DNA of 64,000 bases from positions 62,001 to 126,000 of the forward strand of contig CAVSBZ010000007.1 in assembly GCA_963726315.1 (NCBI GenBank). Reading direction: 5' to 3'. Made by a program: the position numbers and the translations under genes. Each line of letters starts with the position of its first letter. Position 1 is the first letter of the stretch. The stretch is from FEB-25 sp963726315 (GTDB lineage Bacteria > Chloroflexota > Anaerolineae > Anaerolineales > UBA4823). Of the stretch, positions 8,883-17,768 are shown in pieces. The notes beneath the pieces are model-generated. The model did not search any database, was not told the origin of the DNA, and saw only the letters and a program-made list of their open reading frames with translations.

Positions 8883-9997
8883 ATGGATAATTTGCCCAAC
8901 CGGCTGGTGATTTACCTGGTCGGATTTGCCAGTATCTTTTTGATTTTGTTTGGAATCCGCGCATCCGCTTCAATCATCAACCCGATTCTCCTGGCGGTCG
9001 TGATTACGATTACAGTGCTGCCGGTTCCCAGCCTGCAACAAAGCGCGGCATACCTGGCTGGCTGTCGCTGGTTCTGACCATTCTGATGGTTGCTTTGGTC
9101 TTGGGATTGGTAATAGCGACGGTTTTTTTCTCGGTCACCAAGCTGACCTCTGAACTTCCAACCTACCTGGCAAGTGGTTCAGCACAAGCCACCGAAGATC
9201 TTTTTGCCTCTCCAACCTCTGAGTTGAACATCCAGATAGAGCAGGTGACCCGTGGTCTGAGTACCGTGGCACAGGGAGTTCTGAGTATTACGATTGAATT
9301 ATTGGTTCAATTTGGATTAGCGCTGGTTATTTTCCTCCTCATGATCAGTGCCGCCATTTCGTAGCCTGTTCCCTCCCGCTTGGGCCTGGATCCTGGTTCA
9401 TCGATCATCAAACGGGTAGCTGATCTCACCCAAGATATTCGCAAATACATGTCAGTCCTTACTCTGATCAACATGTTGGTGGGCATCGGCGATACAATAC
9501 TTCTCATCATCCTGGGAGTGCCTTATGCGCTTCTGTGGGGGGTGTTGGCATGGTTCATGGGTTATATTCCCTCGATTGGTTTTTGGATTGCATTGATCCC
9601 ACCGGTTCTCTTATCATACGCTCTCTATGGTCTGCAAACTGCCCTGATCGTCTTTTTTGCCTACGTTCTTATAAATGGTGGCGTGCAGAATTTTTACCAA
9701 CCGAAACTCATGGGTCAGCGGTTACGGATCTCACCAGTGGTTGTTTTCATCAGCTTGCTTGTCTGGGGATACCTGTTGGGGGGCATAGGTGCCATCCTGG
9801 CAGTACCGATGACGCTTTTGGTGCTGATCATCATGGAGAATTTCGAAGGTACGCGAACGGTTGCGATTCTGATGCGCTATACAGGAGAAGAGAAAAAAGA
9901 GGAAAGGAAAGAAGCGGCCAAACATGTGCAGGGGTTATGGGGAAAAGTAAGGGGCTCATTTACCTCTGGTCGCAATTCAGAGGAAAAAATCAAGTGA
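8883..9997 (+). pseudogene. AI-2E family transporter, disrupted (one frameshift plus one stop)
   Basis: The three pieces 8883-9077, 9086-9364 and 9380-9997 join into one AI-2E family (YdiK/PerM-like) permease of about 370 residues. Reading shifts by -1 in the CAACAAAGCG stretch near 9036-9046: adding one A restores QQKRGIPGW. A TAG at 9362-9364 then interrupts an otherwise continuous frame. The later part keeps the family core (LGVPYALLWGVLAWFM and YIPSIGFW). AAGGAG precedes the ATG. One lesion is in an A-tract and could be a sequencing error; two lesions in one gene make real decay more likely, but the reads must decide. Family members export small molecules or Na+/H+; substrate unknown here. 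Confidence 0.75.
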
Positions 9998-10422
9998 ACC
10001 TTGCCTGTCATCGCTCTCCATATGTAGCAGACCTAATGCTCAACATCGTCATCTGCAATATTTAACTCTTGAGCCATGACTAAAACGAGTAAAAAGGGAT
10101 TTTAGCCTTAACCAGGTTGTAGAGTTAATCAAGTTTCAATTATAATCATCGTATCTCTCTACGTGATCGATTGGGATATGTGGGAGGGTACATCCGCATA
10201 GGTTATGCCTTACAAGGCAGGTTTATTTCGAGGCTTGTCTGGGAAAAATGGAGGGTTATAGGCTTCTATTTTCTCACATAGCAAAACCGATTCTGGTATA
10301 AATTTGACTCTATAATTATCACGAGGATTTTGTACTTGGAAACTTGCTCCGGTTACCTTGGTTAATCTAAATTGAGATTAACATGAGGCGTTGCGTTTTT
10401 CTATAATACATTGGAAGGCTAT
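9998..10422 (+). promoter_or_regulatory. 425-bp intergenic region with palindrome and possible promoter
   Basis: No gene is seen. Near its right end GTTAATCT (10361-10368) and AGATTAAC (10375-10382) form a perfect 8-bp inverted repeat. It overlaps a possible -35 (TTAACA, 10378-10383) spaced 18 bases from TATAAT (10402-10407). Transcription would start a few bases before the ribosome site GGAAGG (10413). The arrangement suggests a repressor-controlled promoter for the downstream lipid-type cluster. The rest holds only a short GCCTT/AAGGC hairpin (10207-10218). Confidence 0.4.
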
Positions 10423-11166
10423 ATGCAACCACAAGATGATGATTTCCCTTATGCTAGCGAAGACCCCAGCCTTGCACCCCGCGAGGAGATTGATCCCAGT
10501 CTGACTATTACCCCTCAGCAGGCTGGTGATATCAAGGCAACTCTACGGCTGGTTCTCGGCTCCTACTTGAATGGAAAAGATGTCTATGTCGATCGACTGA
10601 GACGGATGCAAACTACCCAGGTAGGTGTCAAACCTGAGGCGATAAAAATTAATGAGAATGAGACCACCCAGGACCAATTAAGATATCTTCTCCTGGGGAT
10701 TTTGTTCGAGACTCCCGACGTCATCCAACGCAGAATGTCGTCAGTAGATCACGCCTCGTCAAAGCTTTTTAGTTTTATTTCAAAGGTGATCACTCCCTTT
10801 ACCGACAGCTGGGTCTTCAGTCCTGTGAAGAATCAATATGATCATGCTGCGGCTCGAGGAGAAAAAGTGATCGATCGCCTGATCATGAAGGGACGGGTCG
10901 AGGAACAGAACAGCCGGCGCGCTCTCCAACAAGAGACGATTGATGACCTGATCAATGAATTCGTGGAATATCTGGTTCTAAAAATAAAAGTTCAGGAGAT
11001 CATCCAACAAGAAGGCACCACCATAGCGGTGGACGTTGTGGATGAATTTCGAGACCAGAGCTCGAATGTTGATTCGATCCTGGAGCAGAAACTCAGATCG
11101 ATCTTTCGTAAAAGCACTCCAAAAGAACCCACCGAACCACCCAACACTCCTGCAGAAGGGGGGTAA
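10423..11166 (+). CDS. Hypothetical protein, first gene of lipid/storage-type cluster
   Basis: 247 residues from the ATG at 10423, preferred because GGAAGG lies just upstream; a TTG at 10411 is in frame but overlaps that site. No signal peptide or obvious membrane helix. The N-terminus is acidic (DDDFPYASEDP), the middle is mixed alpha with a YLLLGILFETPDVI stretch, and the C-terminal third is highly helical and charged, ending in a Pro-rich tail. I do not recognise the family. The RDD gene starts 6 bp after its stop, so it is co-transcribed with RDD and ABC1 kinase genes and may work at the same membrane. Confidence 0.75.
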   Translation: MQPQDDDFPYASEDPSLAPREEIDPSLTITPQQAGDIKATLRLVLGSYLNGKDVYVDRLRRMQTTQVGVKPEAIKINENETTQDQLRYLLLGILFETPDVIQRRMSSVDHASSKLFSFISKVITPFTDSWVFSPVKNQYDHAAARGEKVIDRLIMKGRVEEQNSRRALQQETIDDLINEFVEYLVLKIKVQEIIQQEGTTIAVDVVDEFRDQSSNVDSILEQKLRSIFRKSTPKEPTEPPNTPAEGG

Positions 11167-11172
11167 AGCGAT

Positions 11173-11697
11173 ATGGCATTAACCACACCAAAAATGACCG
11201 AGATTGAAAAACCACCCATGGCGGTGCACACAGTACACCCGGCAGGCTTTTTCAGCCGCTTTGAGGCGTTCGTCATTGATCTGATTATTCTCAGCATCGT
11301 ACAACTTGTCGCTTCGACTTTTATTCAGACCATCGTCAGATTCTTCAAACTCACCGGTCTGGTGACAAGTTTGCAGACCCTATTGGATAACTCCACCTTT
11401 GATCTTATCTCTGGTTCTATTTTAATGGCCCTCTTCGTGATCGGTTACTATTCATTTTTCTGGACCTTGGTAGGGTATACCCCCGGAAAGGCGCTGTTAG
11501 GTCTTAAAGTTGTGCGGAATAACGGTGGAAAGTTATCTTTTTTCCGCTCCCTCCTACGCTTTTTCGCATATTGGATTTCATTGATTCCCCTGTGCCTGGG
11601 CTATTTTTGGATATTATGGGACCCGAAACGCCAGGGTTGGCACGATAAAATTGCCGGTACCCAGGTGTTATACATTCCCAAAAAGCCGCATAAGTAG
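11173..11697 (+). CDS. RDD family membrane protein
   Basis: 174 residues. After about 30 polar residues comes the RDD signature (FFSRFEAFVIDLIIL), followed by about three more hydrophobic helices and the family's second motif GYTPGKALLGLKVV (about 107-120). The C-terminus has WDPKRQGWHDKIAGT, the usual RDD ending. The exact role of RDD proteins is mostly unknown; some act in Na+/H+ exchange. Tight spacing (6 bp before, 8 bp after) puts it in one operon with the unknown protein and the ABC1 kinase. Confidence 0.88.
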   Translation: MALTTPKMTEIEKPPMAVHTVHPAGFFSRFEAFVIDLIILSIVQLVASTFIQTIVRFFKLTGLVTSLQTLLDNSTFDLISGSILMALFVIGYYSFFWTLVGYTPGKALLGLKVVRNNGGKLSFFRSLLRFFAYWISLIPLCLGYFWILWDPKRQGWHDKIAGTQVLYIPKKPHK

Positions 11698-11705
11698 GTT
11701 CATCC

Positions 11706-13358
11706 ATGGAAAACGGTTTCGAGCCATATCAGGAAAGACGCCAGCCAGGATTGATCATCCGTTTTATTGAGATTTCGGGTGAGTTCTTAGGTATGGCGTT
11801 AGGGGGTGGTATGGATTACGTCAGGCAGAAAAAAGCGCTGGGTCAACACCGCACCCTGGGTATATTTTTCCTGCGCATCATTCTTGCCCTTGCCTGGCCT
11901 TTCCTCGATAAGGACATCGTAAACCTGCCTTTCCCCATCCAATTTAGGCTCCGGTTGCAAAAGCTGGGTCCTACCTATATCAAACTTGGCCAAATTCTCA
12001 GCCTGCGTGAAGATCTCCTCCCCAAAACCATTACCGATGAGCTAAAAAATCTTTTGGATAAACTACCGGCGGTCTCATATGAGCGCTTTAAGGAGCTTAT
12101 CGTTGAAAGTCTCCAGCAACCGCTCAATACCATGTACCGCTGGATTGATCCCATCCCTCTGGGATCTGCCTCTCTGGCGCAAACCCACCGGGCAAGATTG
12201 ATCACTAATGAAAAAGTTGTGATAAAGGTACTCAAGCCAGGAGTTCGCACGATTATCGAACGCGATACCCGCCTGCTTCATTTTTTTGGCAGGTTTCTGC
12301 AGCTTTTCTTGGCTCGTTTCCAGCCTGCCCGCGTCTTCGACGAATTTAGCACTTATACTTTGCGCGAAGTAGACTTGCGCATGGAAGCTGATAACGCGGA
12401 AACTTTTACTGCATACTTTATCAAAGAACCCGAAATTCGATTTCCGCGTATCTATCGGAAATTCAGCTCACATGATGTGCTCTGCATGGAATATTTCAAC
12501 GGTCTGAAGCCGGATGAAACTGCGTTAAAAAAGCTGACCCTTGAACAACGCCGCCAGGCAATCGATCTGGGTGTTGGAGCAATTGTGAGAATGATTTACC
12601 GCGATGGGTTTTTCCACGCTGACCTGCACCCGGCGAATTTAATGATTTTTAAAAAACCCGGCACCAAGGAGATAACGGTTGGTTTTATTGACCTTGGAAT
12701 GGTCGGCAAATTCAGCCGTGACATGCGTAAGAGCATGTTCTACTACTTCTACTCTTTGGTCACGGGTGACCCTGAGAGTGCCGCGCGTTACCTGACCTCT
12801 ATGACTCTACCTGGAAAGGGAGCAGACATTGAAGGCTTTCGCCGGGCTGCCTCCGACATGTACGCTCGTTGGCTAACGACACCCAATTACACGGAATTTT
12901 CCCTCGCCATGGTAATTTTGCAATCCATTCTGATGGCAGGTCATTATAAAATCCAATATCCTGGAGAAATCATCCTCATGGTCAAAGCCCTGGTGACCAT
13001 CGAAGGGGTGGGGCACATCTTCGATCCGGAGATCAACATCCCTTCTGCTGCTCGCAGGCATGTACAGTCCATCTTGATACAAGAATTTAATCCCGTGAAT
13101 CTGATTCGCGATAGCGCCCTGGTATTACCCGAAATGGTCGATGTGCTTCGGAAAAGCCCGTTGATATTGACCGAAGGAATGCGAGTGTTGGAGATGAATT
13201 TAAAGAAACCTCCCACGGGGCCGTTGAATGGCGTGCGCGGCACATTGTTGTCTGGTTTCTGCATTCTCGCTGGAGCTTTCGTCTTGGCGTCGAATGGACC
13301 CTGGTATGTATGGGCAGTATTATTCGTATTGGCAGTATTTCTAGCATTGCGATCGTAA
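11706..13358 (+). CDS. ABC1/UbiB (AarF) family atypical kinase
   Basis: 550 residues. The KxGQ motif appears as KLGQILSLREDLLP (about 96-109), an Ala-rich-loop equivalent near LGSASLAQ, the ATP-binding Lys in VVIKVLKPG, the catalytic HADLHPANL and the metal-binding GFIDLGMVG. Two hydrophobic helices close the protein (about 508-549), as in many membrane-anchored UbiB proteins. Members support quinone synthesis or lipid handling by ATPase/kinase activity. No ubiquinone or menaquinone gene is nearby; the neighbour is a wax-ester/triacylglycerol synthase, so a role in neutral-lipid biology is a reasonable inference. Confidence 0.92.
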   Translation: MENGFEPYQERRQPGLIIRFIEISGEFLGMALGGGMDYVRQKKALGQHRTLGIFFLRIILALAWPFLDKDIVNLPFPIQFRLRLQKLGPTYIKLGQILSLREDLLPKTITDELKNLLDKLPAVSYERFKELIVESLQQPLNTMYRWIDPIPLGSASLAQTHRARLITNEKVVIKVLKPGVRTIIERDTRLLHFFGRFLQLFLARFQPARVFDEFSTYTLREVDLRMEADNAETFTAYFIKEPEIRFPRIYRKFSSHDVLCMEYFNGLKPDETALKKLTLEQRRQAIDLGVGAIVRMIYRDGFFHADLHPANLMIFKKPGTKEITVGFIDLGMVGKFSRDMRKSMFYYFYSLVTGDPESAARYLTSMTLPGKGADIEGFRRAASDMYARWLTTPNYTEFSLAMVILQSILMAGHYKIQYPGEIILMVKALVTIEGVGHIFDPEINIPSAARRHVQSILIQEFNPVNLIRDSALVLPEMVDVLRKSPLILTEGMRVLEMNLKKPPTGPLNGVRGTLLSGFCILAGAFVLASNGPWYVWAVLFVLAVFLALRS

Positions 13359-13448
13359 ACTATCTTGTGATCTGAACCCCGATTGAGTCATTCGAAGTCC
13401 GTTAAATGTAGAGTTAATGAAAATCCTTATCGGTAAAAGAGGTGCAAA

Positions 13449-14861
13449 ATTTCAACCATCAAATTAAATAATGTCGATCTTGCCTGGCTTCGCATGGATA
13501 AGCCAATCAACCCGATGATGATCACGGTTGCTCTTCGATTTAATGGTCAACTTAACTACGAACACTTTGTTGTGCTGTTGGAAGATCTGTTCAAGCGCTA
13601 CCGTCGGTTCCGGCAGCGCATCGTTCGACCTACCGGTTTATTTCAGCGTCCCTATTGGGAAGACGACCCTGCCTTGCGAATTGAAAATCATCTTGAGCGC
13701 GTAGATCTTCCTATTCCTGCGAATGAAGCCGCGTTGGAAGATCTGGTAAACAAGAAAATGAATACGCCTTTGGATTTTAACCACCCTTTATGGATCGTGA
13801 CACTGGTGGATAATCATCCTGAAGGCAGTTTTATCATCGTACGTGTTCATCACTGCATCGCTGATGGCATATCCCTGATGCAGGTGCTTTTGCAATTGAC
13901 CCGCACCTCAATAATAGCACCTGCAACTCAAGCGACGCTTACCGATACAGGTCAGGCTGAGCTGCTGGATAACGGCGAGCCGGTAGTTACTCCAACCATG
14001 CTGCAAGCCATAGACAATCCCGCTGTCACTGCGACAGGTTCCGAGACAGAACCATCTACTCCACCCAAAACTGGTCAGAGGGCTTATCCTTCCCCAGGGA
14101 TCACCGATCTGCTTGCTGCAATTGTTCGTATTATTACCCGACCAGCCGATCCGCCCACGATCTTAAAAGGGCCATTGGGCCATGTTAAAAAAGTGGTCTG
14201 GTCAGATGACTTAAGCGTACCTGAGCTCAAGAAAATTGCTACCGCCAAGCAAGCTACTATAAATGATGTTTTGATGGCGGTTGCATCGGGAGCAATCCGG
14301 CGCTATATGGACCTGCATAAGGATAAAAGAACGCGGAATATCCGCGCCTTTATCCTGGTAAACATGCGCGCCCGTTTGTATGATGACGAGCTTGGCAATA
14401 AATTTGGTCTTGTCTTTCTAGGACTTCCTCTGGATCGCAACCAGCCCTTGGAGCGCCTTGAGGCGATCAAATGCGGTATGGACAGCCTGAAAGCATCTGC
14501 TGAATATGCCGCTACCTATTTAATCCTCAATATCCTGGGACAGGTACCTCAATGGGTGGAGGATCTGGCAGTCAGGATTTTAGATACAAAAGGAACGGTA
14601 GTGGCTACCAACGTCCCCGGGTCTCGCAAGCAACTATATTTGGCCGACACTCCTATTGAATCCATTGTCGCCTGGGTGCCCCAGTCTGGGCGAATTGGTG
14701 TGGGATTAAGCTTTATCAGCTACAACAATAAGCTGGTAGTCGGTTTAAATGCCGATATTGGGTTGATACCCGACCCCGAAGTATTTCTCCAGCTGTTTTT
14801 AGAGGAATATCAATCGCTGAAATCAGCGATGCCAGTCGTCAGCCCTGTCGTCAGCCCTTGA
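13449..14861 (+). CDS. WS/DGAT family acyltransferase (wax ester/triacylglycerol synthase), probable ATT start
   Basis: 470 residues if it starts at ATT 13449. The first ATG (13494) would cut off NNVDLAWLRM, which matches the conserved opening of the family (VDxxWLRM before DKPxNPMMI). In frame after the last upstream stop (13434-13436) there is no ATG, GTG or TTG before 13494, but ATT at 13449 follows GAGGTG (13439-13444) at ideal spacing. The catalytic HHxxxDG is HHCIADG at 134-140. A Thr/Pro-rich linker splits the two halves (about 175-215), and the late NVPGSRKQ motif is present. The enzyme esterifies acyl-CoA to alcohols or diacylglycerol. It lies between an ABC1 kinase and a phasin-like gene. 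Confidence 0.88.
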   Translation: MSTIKLNNVDLAWLRMDKPINPMMITVALRFNGQLNYEHFVVLLEDLFKRYRRFRQRIVRPTGLFQRPYWEDDPALRIENHLERVDLPIPANEAALEDLVNKKMNTPLDFNHPLWIVTLVDNHPEGSFIIVRVHHCIADGISLMQVLLQLTRTSIIAPATQATLTDTGQAELLDNGEPVVTPTMLQAIDNPAVTATGSETEPSTPPKTGQRAYPSPGITDLLAAIVRIITRPADPPTILKGPLGHVKKVVWSDDLSVPELKKIATAKQATINDVLMAVASGAIRRYMDLHKDKRTRNIRAFILVNMRARLYDDELGNKFGLVFLGLPLDRNQPLERLEAIKCGMDSLKASAEYAATYLILNILGQVPQWVEDLAVRILDTKGTVVATNVPGSRKQLYLADTPIESIVAWVPQSGRIGVGLSFISYNNKLVVGLNADIGLIPDPEVFLQLFLEEYQSLKSAMPVVSPVVSP

Positions 14862-14908
14862 CTTATCACCACCCTGATGATATAATTTTATGACGTAGTG
14901 CGTCATAA
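14858..14908 (+). promoter_or_regulatory. Strong sigma-70-type promoter with palindrome, for phasin-like gene
   Basis: TTGACT (14858-14863) and TATAAT (14881-14886) are 17 bases apart; the -35 overlaps the end of the acyltransferase gene. Expected start of transcription is about 14893. A perfect palindrome TTATGACG/CGTCATAA (14888-14895 and 14901-14908, 5-base spacer) covers that start point and looks like an operator for a dimeric repressor. Confidence 0.65.
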
Positions 14909-14946
14909 TATCACCTGATAATAACAAAATAAATAGGAGGAATTGA

Positions 14947-15315
14947 ATGCCAACCAAGCCGAAAGTTGAGGAAGCTGTAGAATTTACAGACAAGAATCAA
15001 TCTCAAATGGCAGAGATGATGCGAAAGGTAATGCTCGCGACCATCGGTGCTGCCGTGATTGCCCAGGAAGAAATTGAAGCGCTTATCAATCGATTAGTCG
15101 AGCGTGGTGAGATTGCCGAAAAAGACGGGAAAAAGCTCATGCACGAGATGATGGATAAGCGAAAAAACAAGACCATGAAGGTTGAGGACGAAATCAATAA
15201 GAACATCTCAGATGTTTTGGAACGGATGAATATCCCCACCAGGACTGATATTGATGCCCTCAGCCAGAAGATTAATGGATTATCGAAGAAGATTGACGAG
15301 CTGAAAAAAGCCTAA
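14947..15315 (+). CDS. Phasin-family (PHA/lipid granule-associated) protein
   Basis: 122 residues after AGGAGG. Layout follows the PhaF/PhaI-type phasin family: a short hydrophobic-amphipathic helix (VMLATIGAAVIAQEEIEAL, about 27-45), then a Lys/Glu-rich helix with LVERGEIAEKDGKKLMHEM, then a C-terminal coiled coil with PTRTDIDALSQKI (about 96-108). Phasins coat hydrophobic storage inclusions. No PHA synthase is in the window, while a WS/DGAT enzyme is directly upstream, so the inclusion may be neutral lipid. It has its own promoter and a strong terminator, suiting an abundant structural protein. Confidence 0.8.
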   Translation: MPTKPKVEEAVEFTDKNQSQMAEMMRKVMLATIGAAVIAQEEIEALINRLVERGEIAEKDGKKLMHEMMDKRKNKTMKVEDEINKNISDVLERMNIPTRTDIDALSQKINGLSKKIDELKKA

Positions 15316-15341
15316 CCGGAATAGGATATATTTAGATTGTT

Positions 15342-15380
15342 AAAAGGAAGGACAGAGGCATTTTAACTGTCCTTCCTTTT
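15342..15380 (+). terminator. Intrinsic terminator after phasin-like gene
   Basis: Perfect 14-bp stem: AAAAGGAAGGACAG (15342-15355) pairs with CTGTCCTTCCTTTT (15367-15380). The 3' arm ends in four T. It ends the storage-type cluster. Confidence 0.85.
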
Positions 15381-15694
15381 CAATAGTTTGTTTATTCAAA
15401 GAATTTCTAACTGATCATCGATGGGTGATTTATATCATAGGTTGTAAGGACTTAGTAGAGATTAAATAATTGGCAGTATCTACCCGCCGCAGTTTTCGTC
15501 ATAATTATGATGGGTTATTTATCTATATAAGCATATACTCATTCACTAGTTGTCGCTTTGTGTTTTATTGACAGGTGTAGCATACTTTGATATATTATGT
15601 ACAGACAACTTATAAGTTGATATCATAAATAAGAGTTCTTACACGAAATAACCCTATCCCATTCGATTAAATCAGAAGGAAGTTACTGGGGGAT
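15381..15694 (+). promoter_or_regulatory. Intergenic region with sigma-70-type promoter for LuxR-type gene
   Basis: TTGACA (15568-15573) and TATATT (15591-15596) are exactly 17 bases apart, giving a start near 15603 and a leader of about 90-105 bases. The leader is A/T-rich with no clear riboswitch. The left 180 bp shows nothing recognisable. Confidence 0.6.
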
Positions 15695-16396
15695 TTGGAC
15701 CCTAATAAGATGCCAGGCACATCCAACACTCCGATTCGCATCGTTCTGCTTGACGCTCATACCCTTTTCAGGGTTGGTTTACGTTGTATCCTTGAGAGCC
15801 AACCAGGGATGGAAATCGTTGGTGAGGCGGGTGATCTTGATGCAAGTCTCGAAATAATCACCAGCCAAAATCCGGATATCATCTTGTTTGAGTCGAATTT
15901 ACATAGTGATCCTCCTTGCGATTTGGTTCCAACGCTGGTAAAGGCATCCACCAGAGCACGGCTGATCCTCGTCTCAGGAGTAAATGACCCTACAGTTCAG
16001 CAGCAGGCTGTTGAAGATGGTGTTGTGGGGGTGATATCTAAAACTCAATCACCGGAGACTCTAATAAAAGCGATCGAGAAAGTCCATGCTGGTGAGGTCT
16101 GGCTCGAACGATCGCTTATTGCGAACGTGCTGGTACGTTTTTCGCGTAGCCAACCGGTTACAAAAGTCGATCCGGAAACCGCAAGTATTAATAGCCTGAG
16201 CGAACGTGAAAAAGAAGTCGTCAAATTAATTGGTCAGGGATATAAAAACAAGAGAATATCAAGCGAGTTATGTATCAGTGAAACCACTGTACGCCATCAC
16301 TTAACCTCAATTTATGACAAGCTGGGAGTATCTGACCGGTTGGAGTTATTAGTTTACGCTCACCGGTATGGTTTAGTTACCTCTCACAAAGGTTAA
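15695..16396 (+). CDS. LuxR/NarL-type response regulator with Glu at the phospho-acceptor site
   Basis: 233 residues from TTG 15695, or 228 from ATG 15710; the start is uncertain because a G-run ends only two bases before the TTG and the ATG lacks a good ribosome site. The receiver domain (about 10-130) has the NarL-type order, but the acceptor position reads ILFESNL where LLDxxMP is usual, so Asp is replaced by Glu (residue 61 from the ATG). The acidic pair is also reduced (LLDAH instead of VDDH). The Lys of the fifth strand is kept (ISK). The C-terminus is a LuxR helix-turn-helix (LSEREKEVVKLIGQGYKN, then ISETTVRHH). Probably active without phosphorylation. An acyl-CoA dehydrogenase gene follows. 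Confidence 0.9.
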   Translation: MDPNKMPGTSNTPIRIVLLDAHTLFRVGLRCILESQPGMEIVGEAGDLDASLEIITSQNPDIILFESNLHSDPPCDLVPTLVKASTRARLILVSGVNDPTVQQQAVEDGVVGVISKTQSPETLIKAIEKVHAGEVWLERSLIANVLVRFSRSQPVTKVDPETASINSLSEREKEVVKLIGQGYKNKRISSELCISETTVRHHLTSIYDKLGVSDRLELLVYAHRYGLVTSHKG

Positions 16397-16529
16397 AACG
16401 AACCCCCCTTCTTTCTAGCATTTCCAATCATCAAAAAAACCATTATACTGACTGGTTGCACCTGTTTTCTTGGCTCAAAATGCATCCCATAAAATATAGA
16501 TATCAGACTCAATAAATAGGAGGGGTATT

Positions 16530-17768
16530 ATGTCTGGTTGCTTGCTCTCCCTTGAACAGTGCTCTTTGCGTGATGAAGCACGCAGGTTTGCGCGTGAGAA
16601 AATAACACGCCAGCTGCTGCTCGATATGGATGCTGAGAAGGTCCATTATCCGAGCGAATACATTCAGCTGCTTGCTGCACAGCAATTGCTTGGGTTGCGC
16701 TTCCCACCCGAGTGGGGTGGGCGAGGTCTCGGCTGGACATCTGAAGTAATAGCTCTGGAGGAAATCGGTGTGCTTGGTGCCAGCCTGGCTTGTTTATTTT
16801 CCCTTCCTTCCATAGTTGGTGAAGCGATTAACGTCTTCGGCACGTCCGAACAAAAAGAGAAATATCTTATACCGATCCTGGCAGGCAAGCTGACCGTTGC
16901 AGAAGCTTTGACAGAACCGCGTGGTGGATCGGATTTCTTTGGTGCCACGGCAACTGTCACCCGTGAGGGCGATTTTTACATCCTAAACGGGCAGAAACGC
17001 TTTATTGTCGGTGCAGAGGGAGCCGATTTATTCCTGGTCTATGCCCGTTCGAACCCTGGCAGCTCAAGCCATAAAGCCATCAGTACGCTGCTGGTCGAAC
17101 GCGGGCAGGGTGTGGAAGTCCAGCACGTCTACGGGCTCATGGGAACACGCGGAGGTGGAACCGGACGTGTATATTTTCGGGATGTTCCTGTCCCGGTGGA
17201 AAACCTTATCGGTCAGGAACATGGAGGTTATGAGATATTTAACCAGATGATGATTCCTGAACGGATGACCAGCGCTGCGGGTGCCCTTGGTCTGGCGCGG
17301 GCTGCATTGGAAATTTCAGCCCGTTATGCAGATCGGCGCAAGGCATTTGGGCAGAAAATCCGCGAGTTTGAGGGGGTCAGTTTTAAAATCGCCGACAGCT
17401 TGACCCACCTGGATGCAGCACGTGCCTTGGTCCACCAGGTCGCCAGCGAAATTGATACGCTGGGTGGCTCTGGATACATTCGTCGAATGGTTTCGGAAGC
17501 TAAAAAGTTTGCCACAGAGACTGCCTGGGCAGTTGTCAATGATGCGATGCAGGTAATGGGAGGAATTGGCTACACCAATGTTTACCCGCTTGAGCGTATG
17601 CTGCGAGATTCACGCCTGATGACCATCTGGACTGGTACAAATGAGATCATGAACCTTGTTATCCAGCATGAATATTACCGTGAATTGCTCACCGACGTGC
17701 CAACCTCCAGGGATGTGGAAATCGACGCTGTAAATGCCGACGCAGACGGTGAGAAAGTGTACGAATAA
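16530..17768 (+). CDS. Acyl-CoA dehydrogenase family protein
   Basis: 412 residues behind AGGAGG. N-terminal helical domain, middle beta domain with the FAD/substrate motif EALTEPRGGSDFFG (about 128-141), and C-terminal helical domain. The FAD-contact arginine region is RRKAFGQKI, then AMQVMGGIGYTN. The catalytic-base Glu is in the usual GTNEIMN segment near residue 375. It oxidises an acyl-CoA to an enoyl-CoA and passes electrons to ETF; chain length cannot be told. It carries an acidic C-terminal extension of about 25 residues beyond the usual end. No ETF or thiolase genes are adjacent. Confidence 0.92.
   Translation: MSGCLLSLEQCSLRDEARRFAREKITRQLLLDMDAEKVHYPSEYIQLLAAQQLLGLRFPPEWGGRGLGWTSEVIALEEIGVLGASLACLFSLPSIVGEAINVFGTSEQKEKYLIPILAGKLTVAEALTEPRGGSDFFGATATVTREGDFYILNGQKRFIVGAEGADLFLVYARSNPGSSSHKAISTLLVERGQGVEVQHVYGLMGTRGGGTGRVYFRDVPVPVENLIGQEHGGYEIFNQMMIPERMTSAAGALGLARAALEISARYADRRKAFGQKIREFEGVSFKIADSLTHLDAARALVHQVASEIDTLGGSGYIRRMVSEAKKFATETAWAVVNDAMQVMGGIGYTNVYPLERMLRDSRLMTIWTGTNEIMNLVIQHEYYRELLTDVPTSRDVEIDAVNADADGEKVYE

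Noticed and set aside
9036..9050. Programmed -1 frameshift in the AI-2E gene
   Set aside because: The site is not an X XXY YYZ heptamer in the zero frame, and a second stop further on would still end translation.
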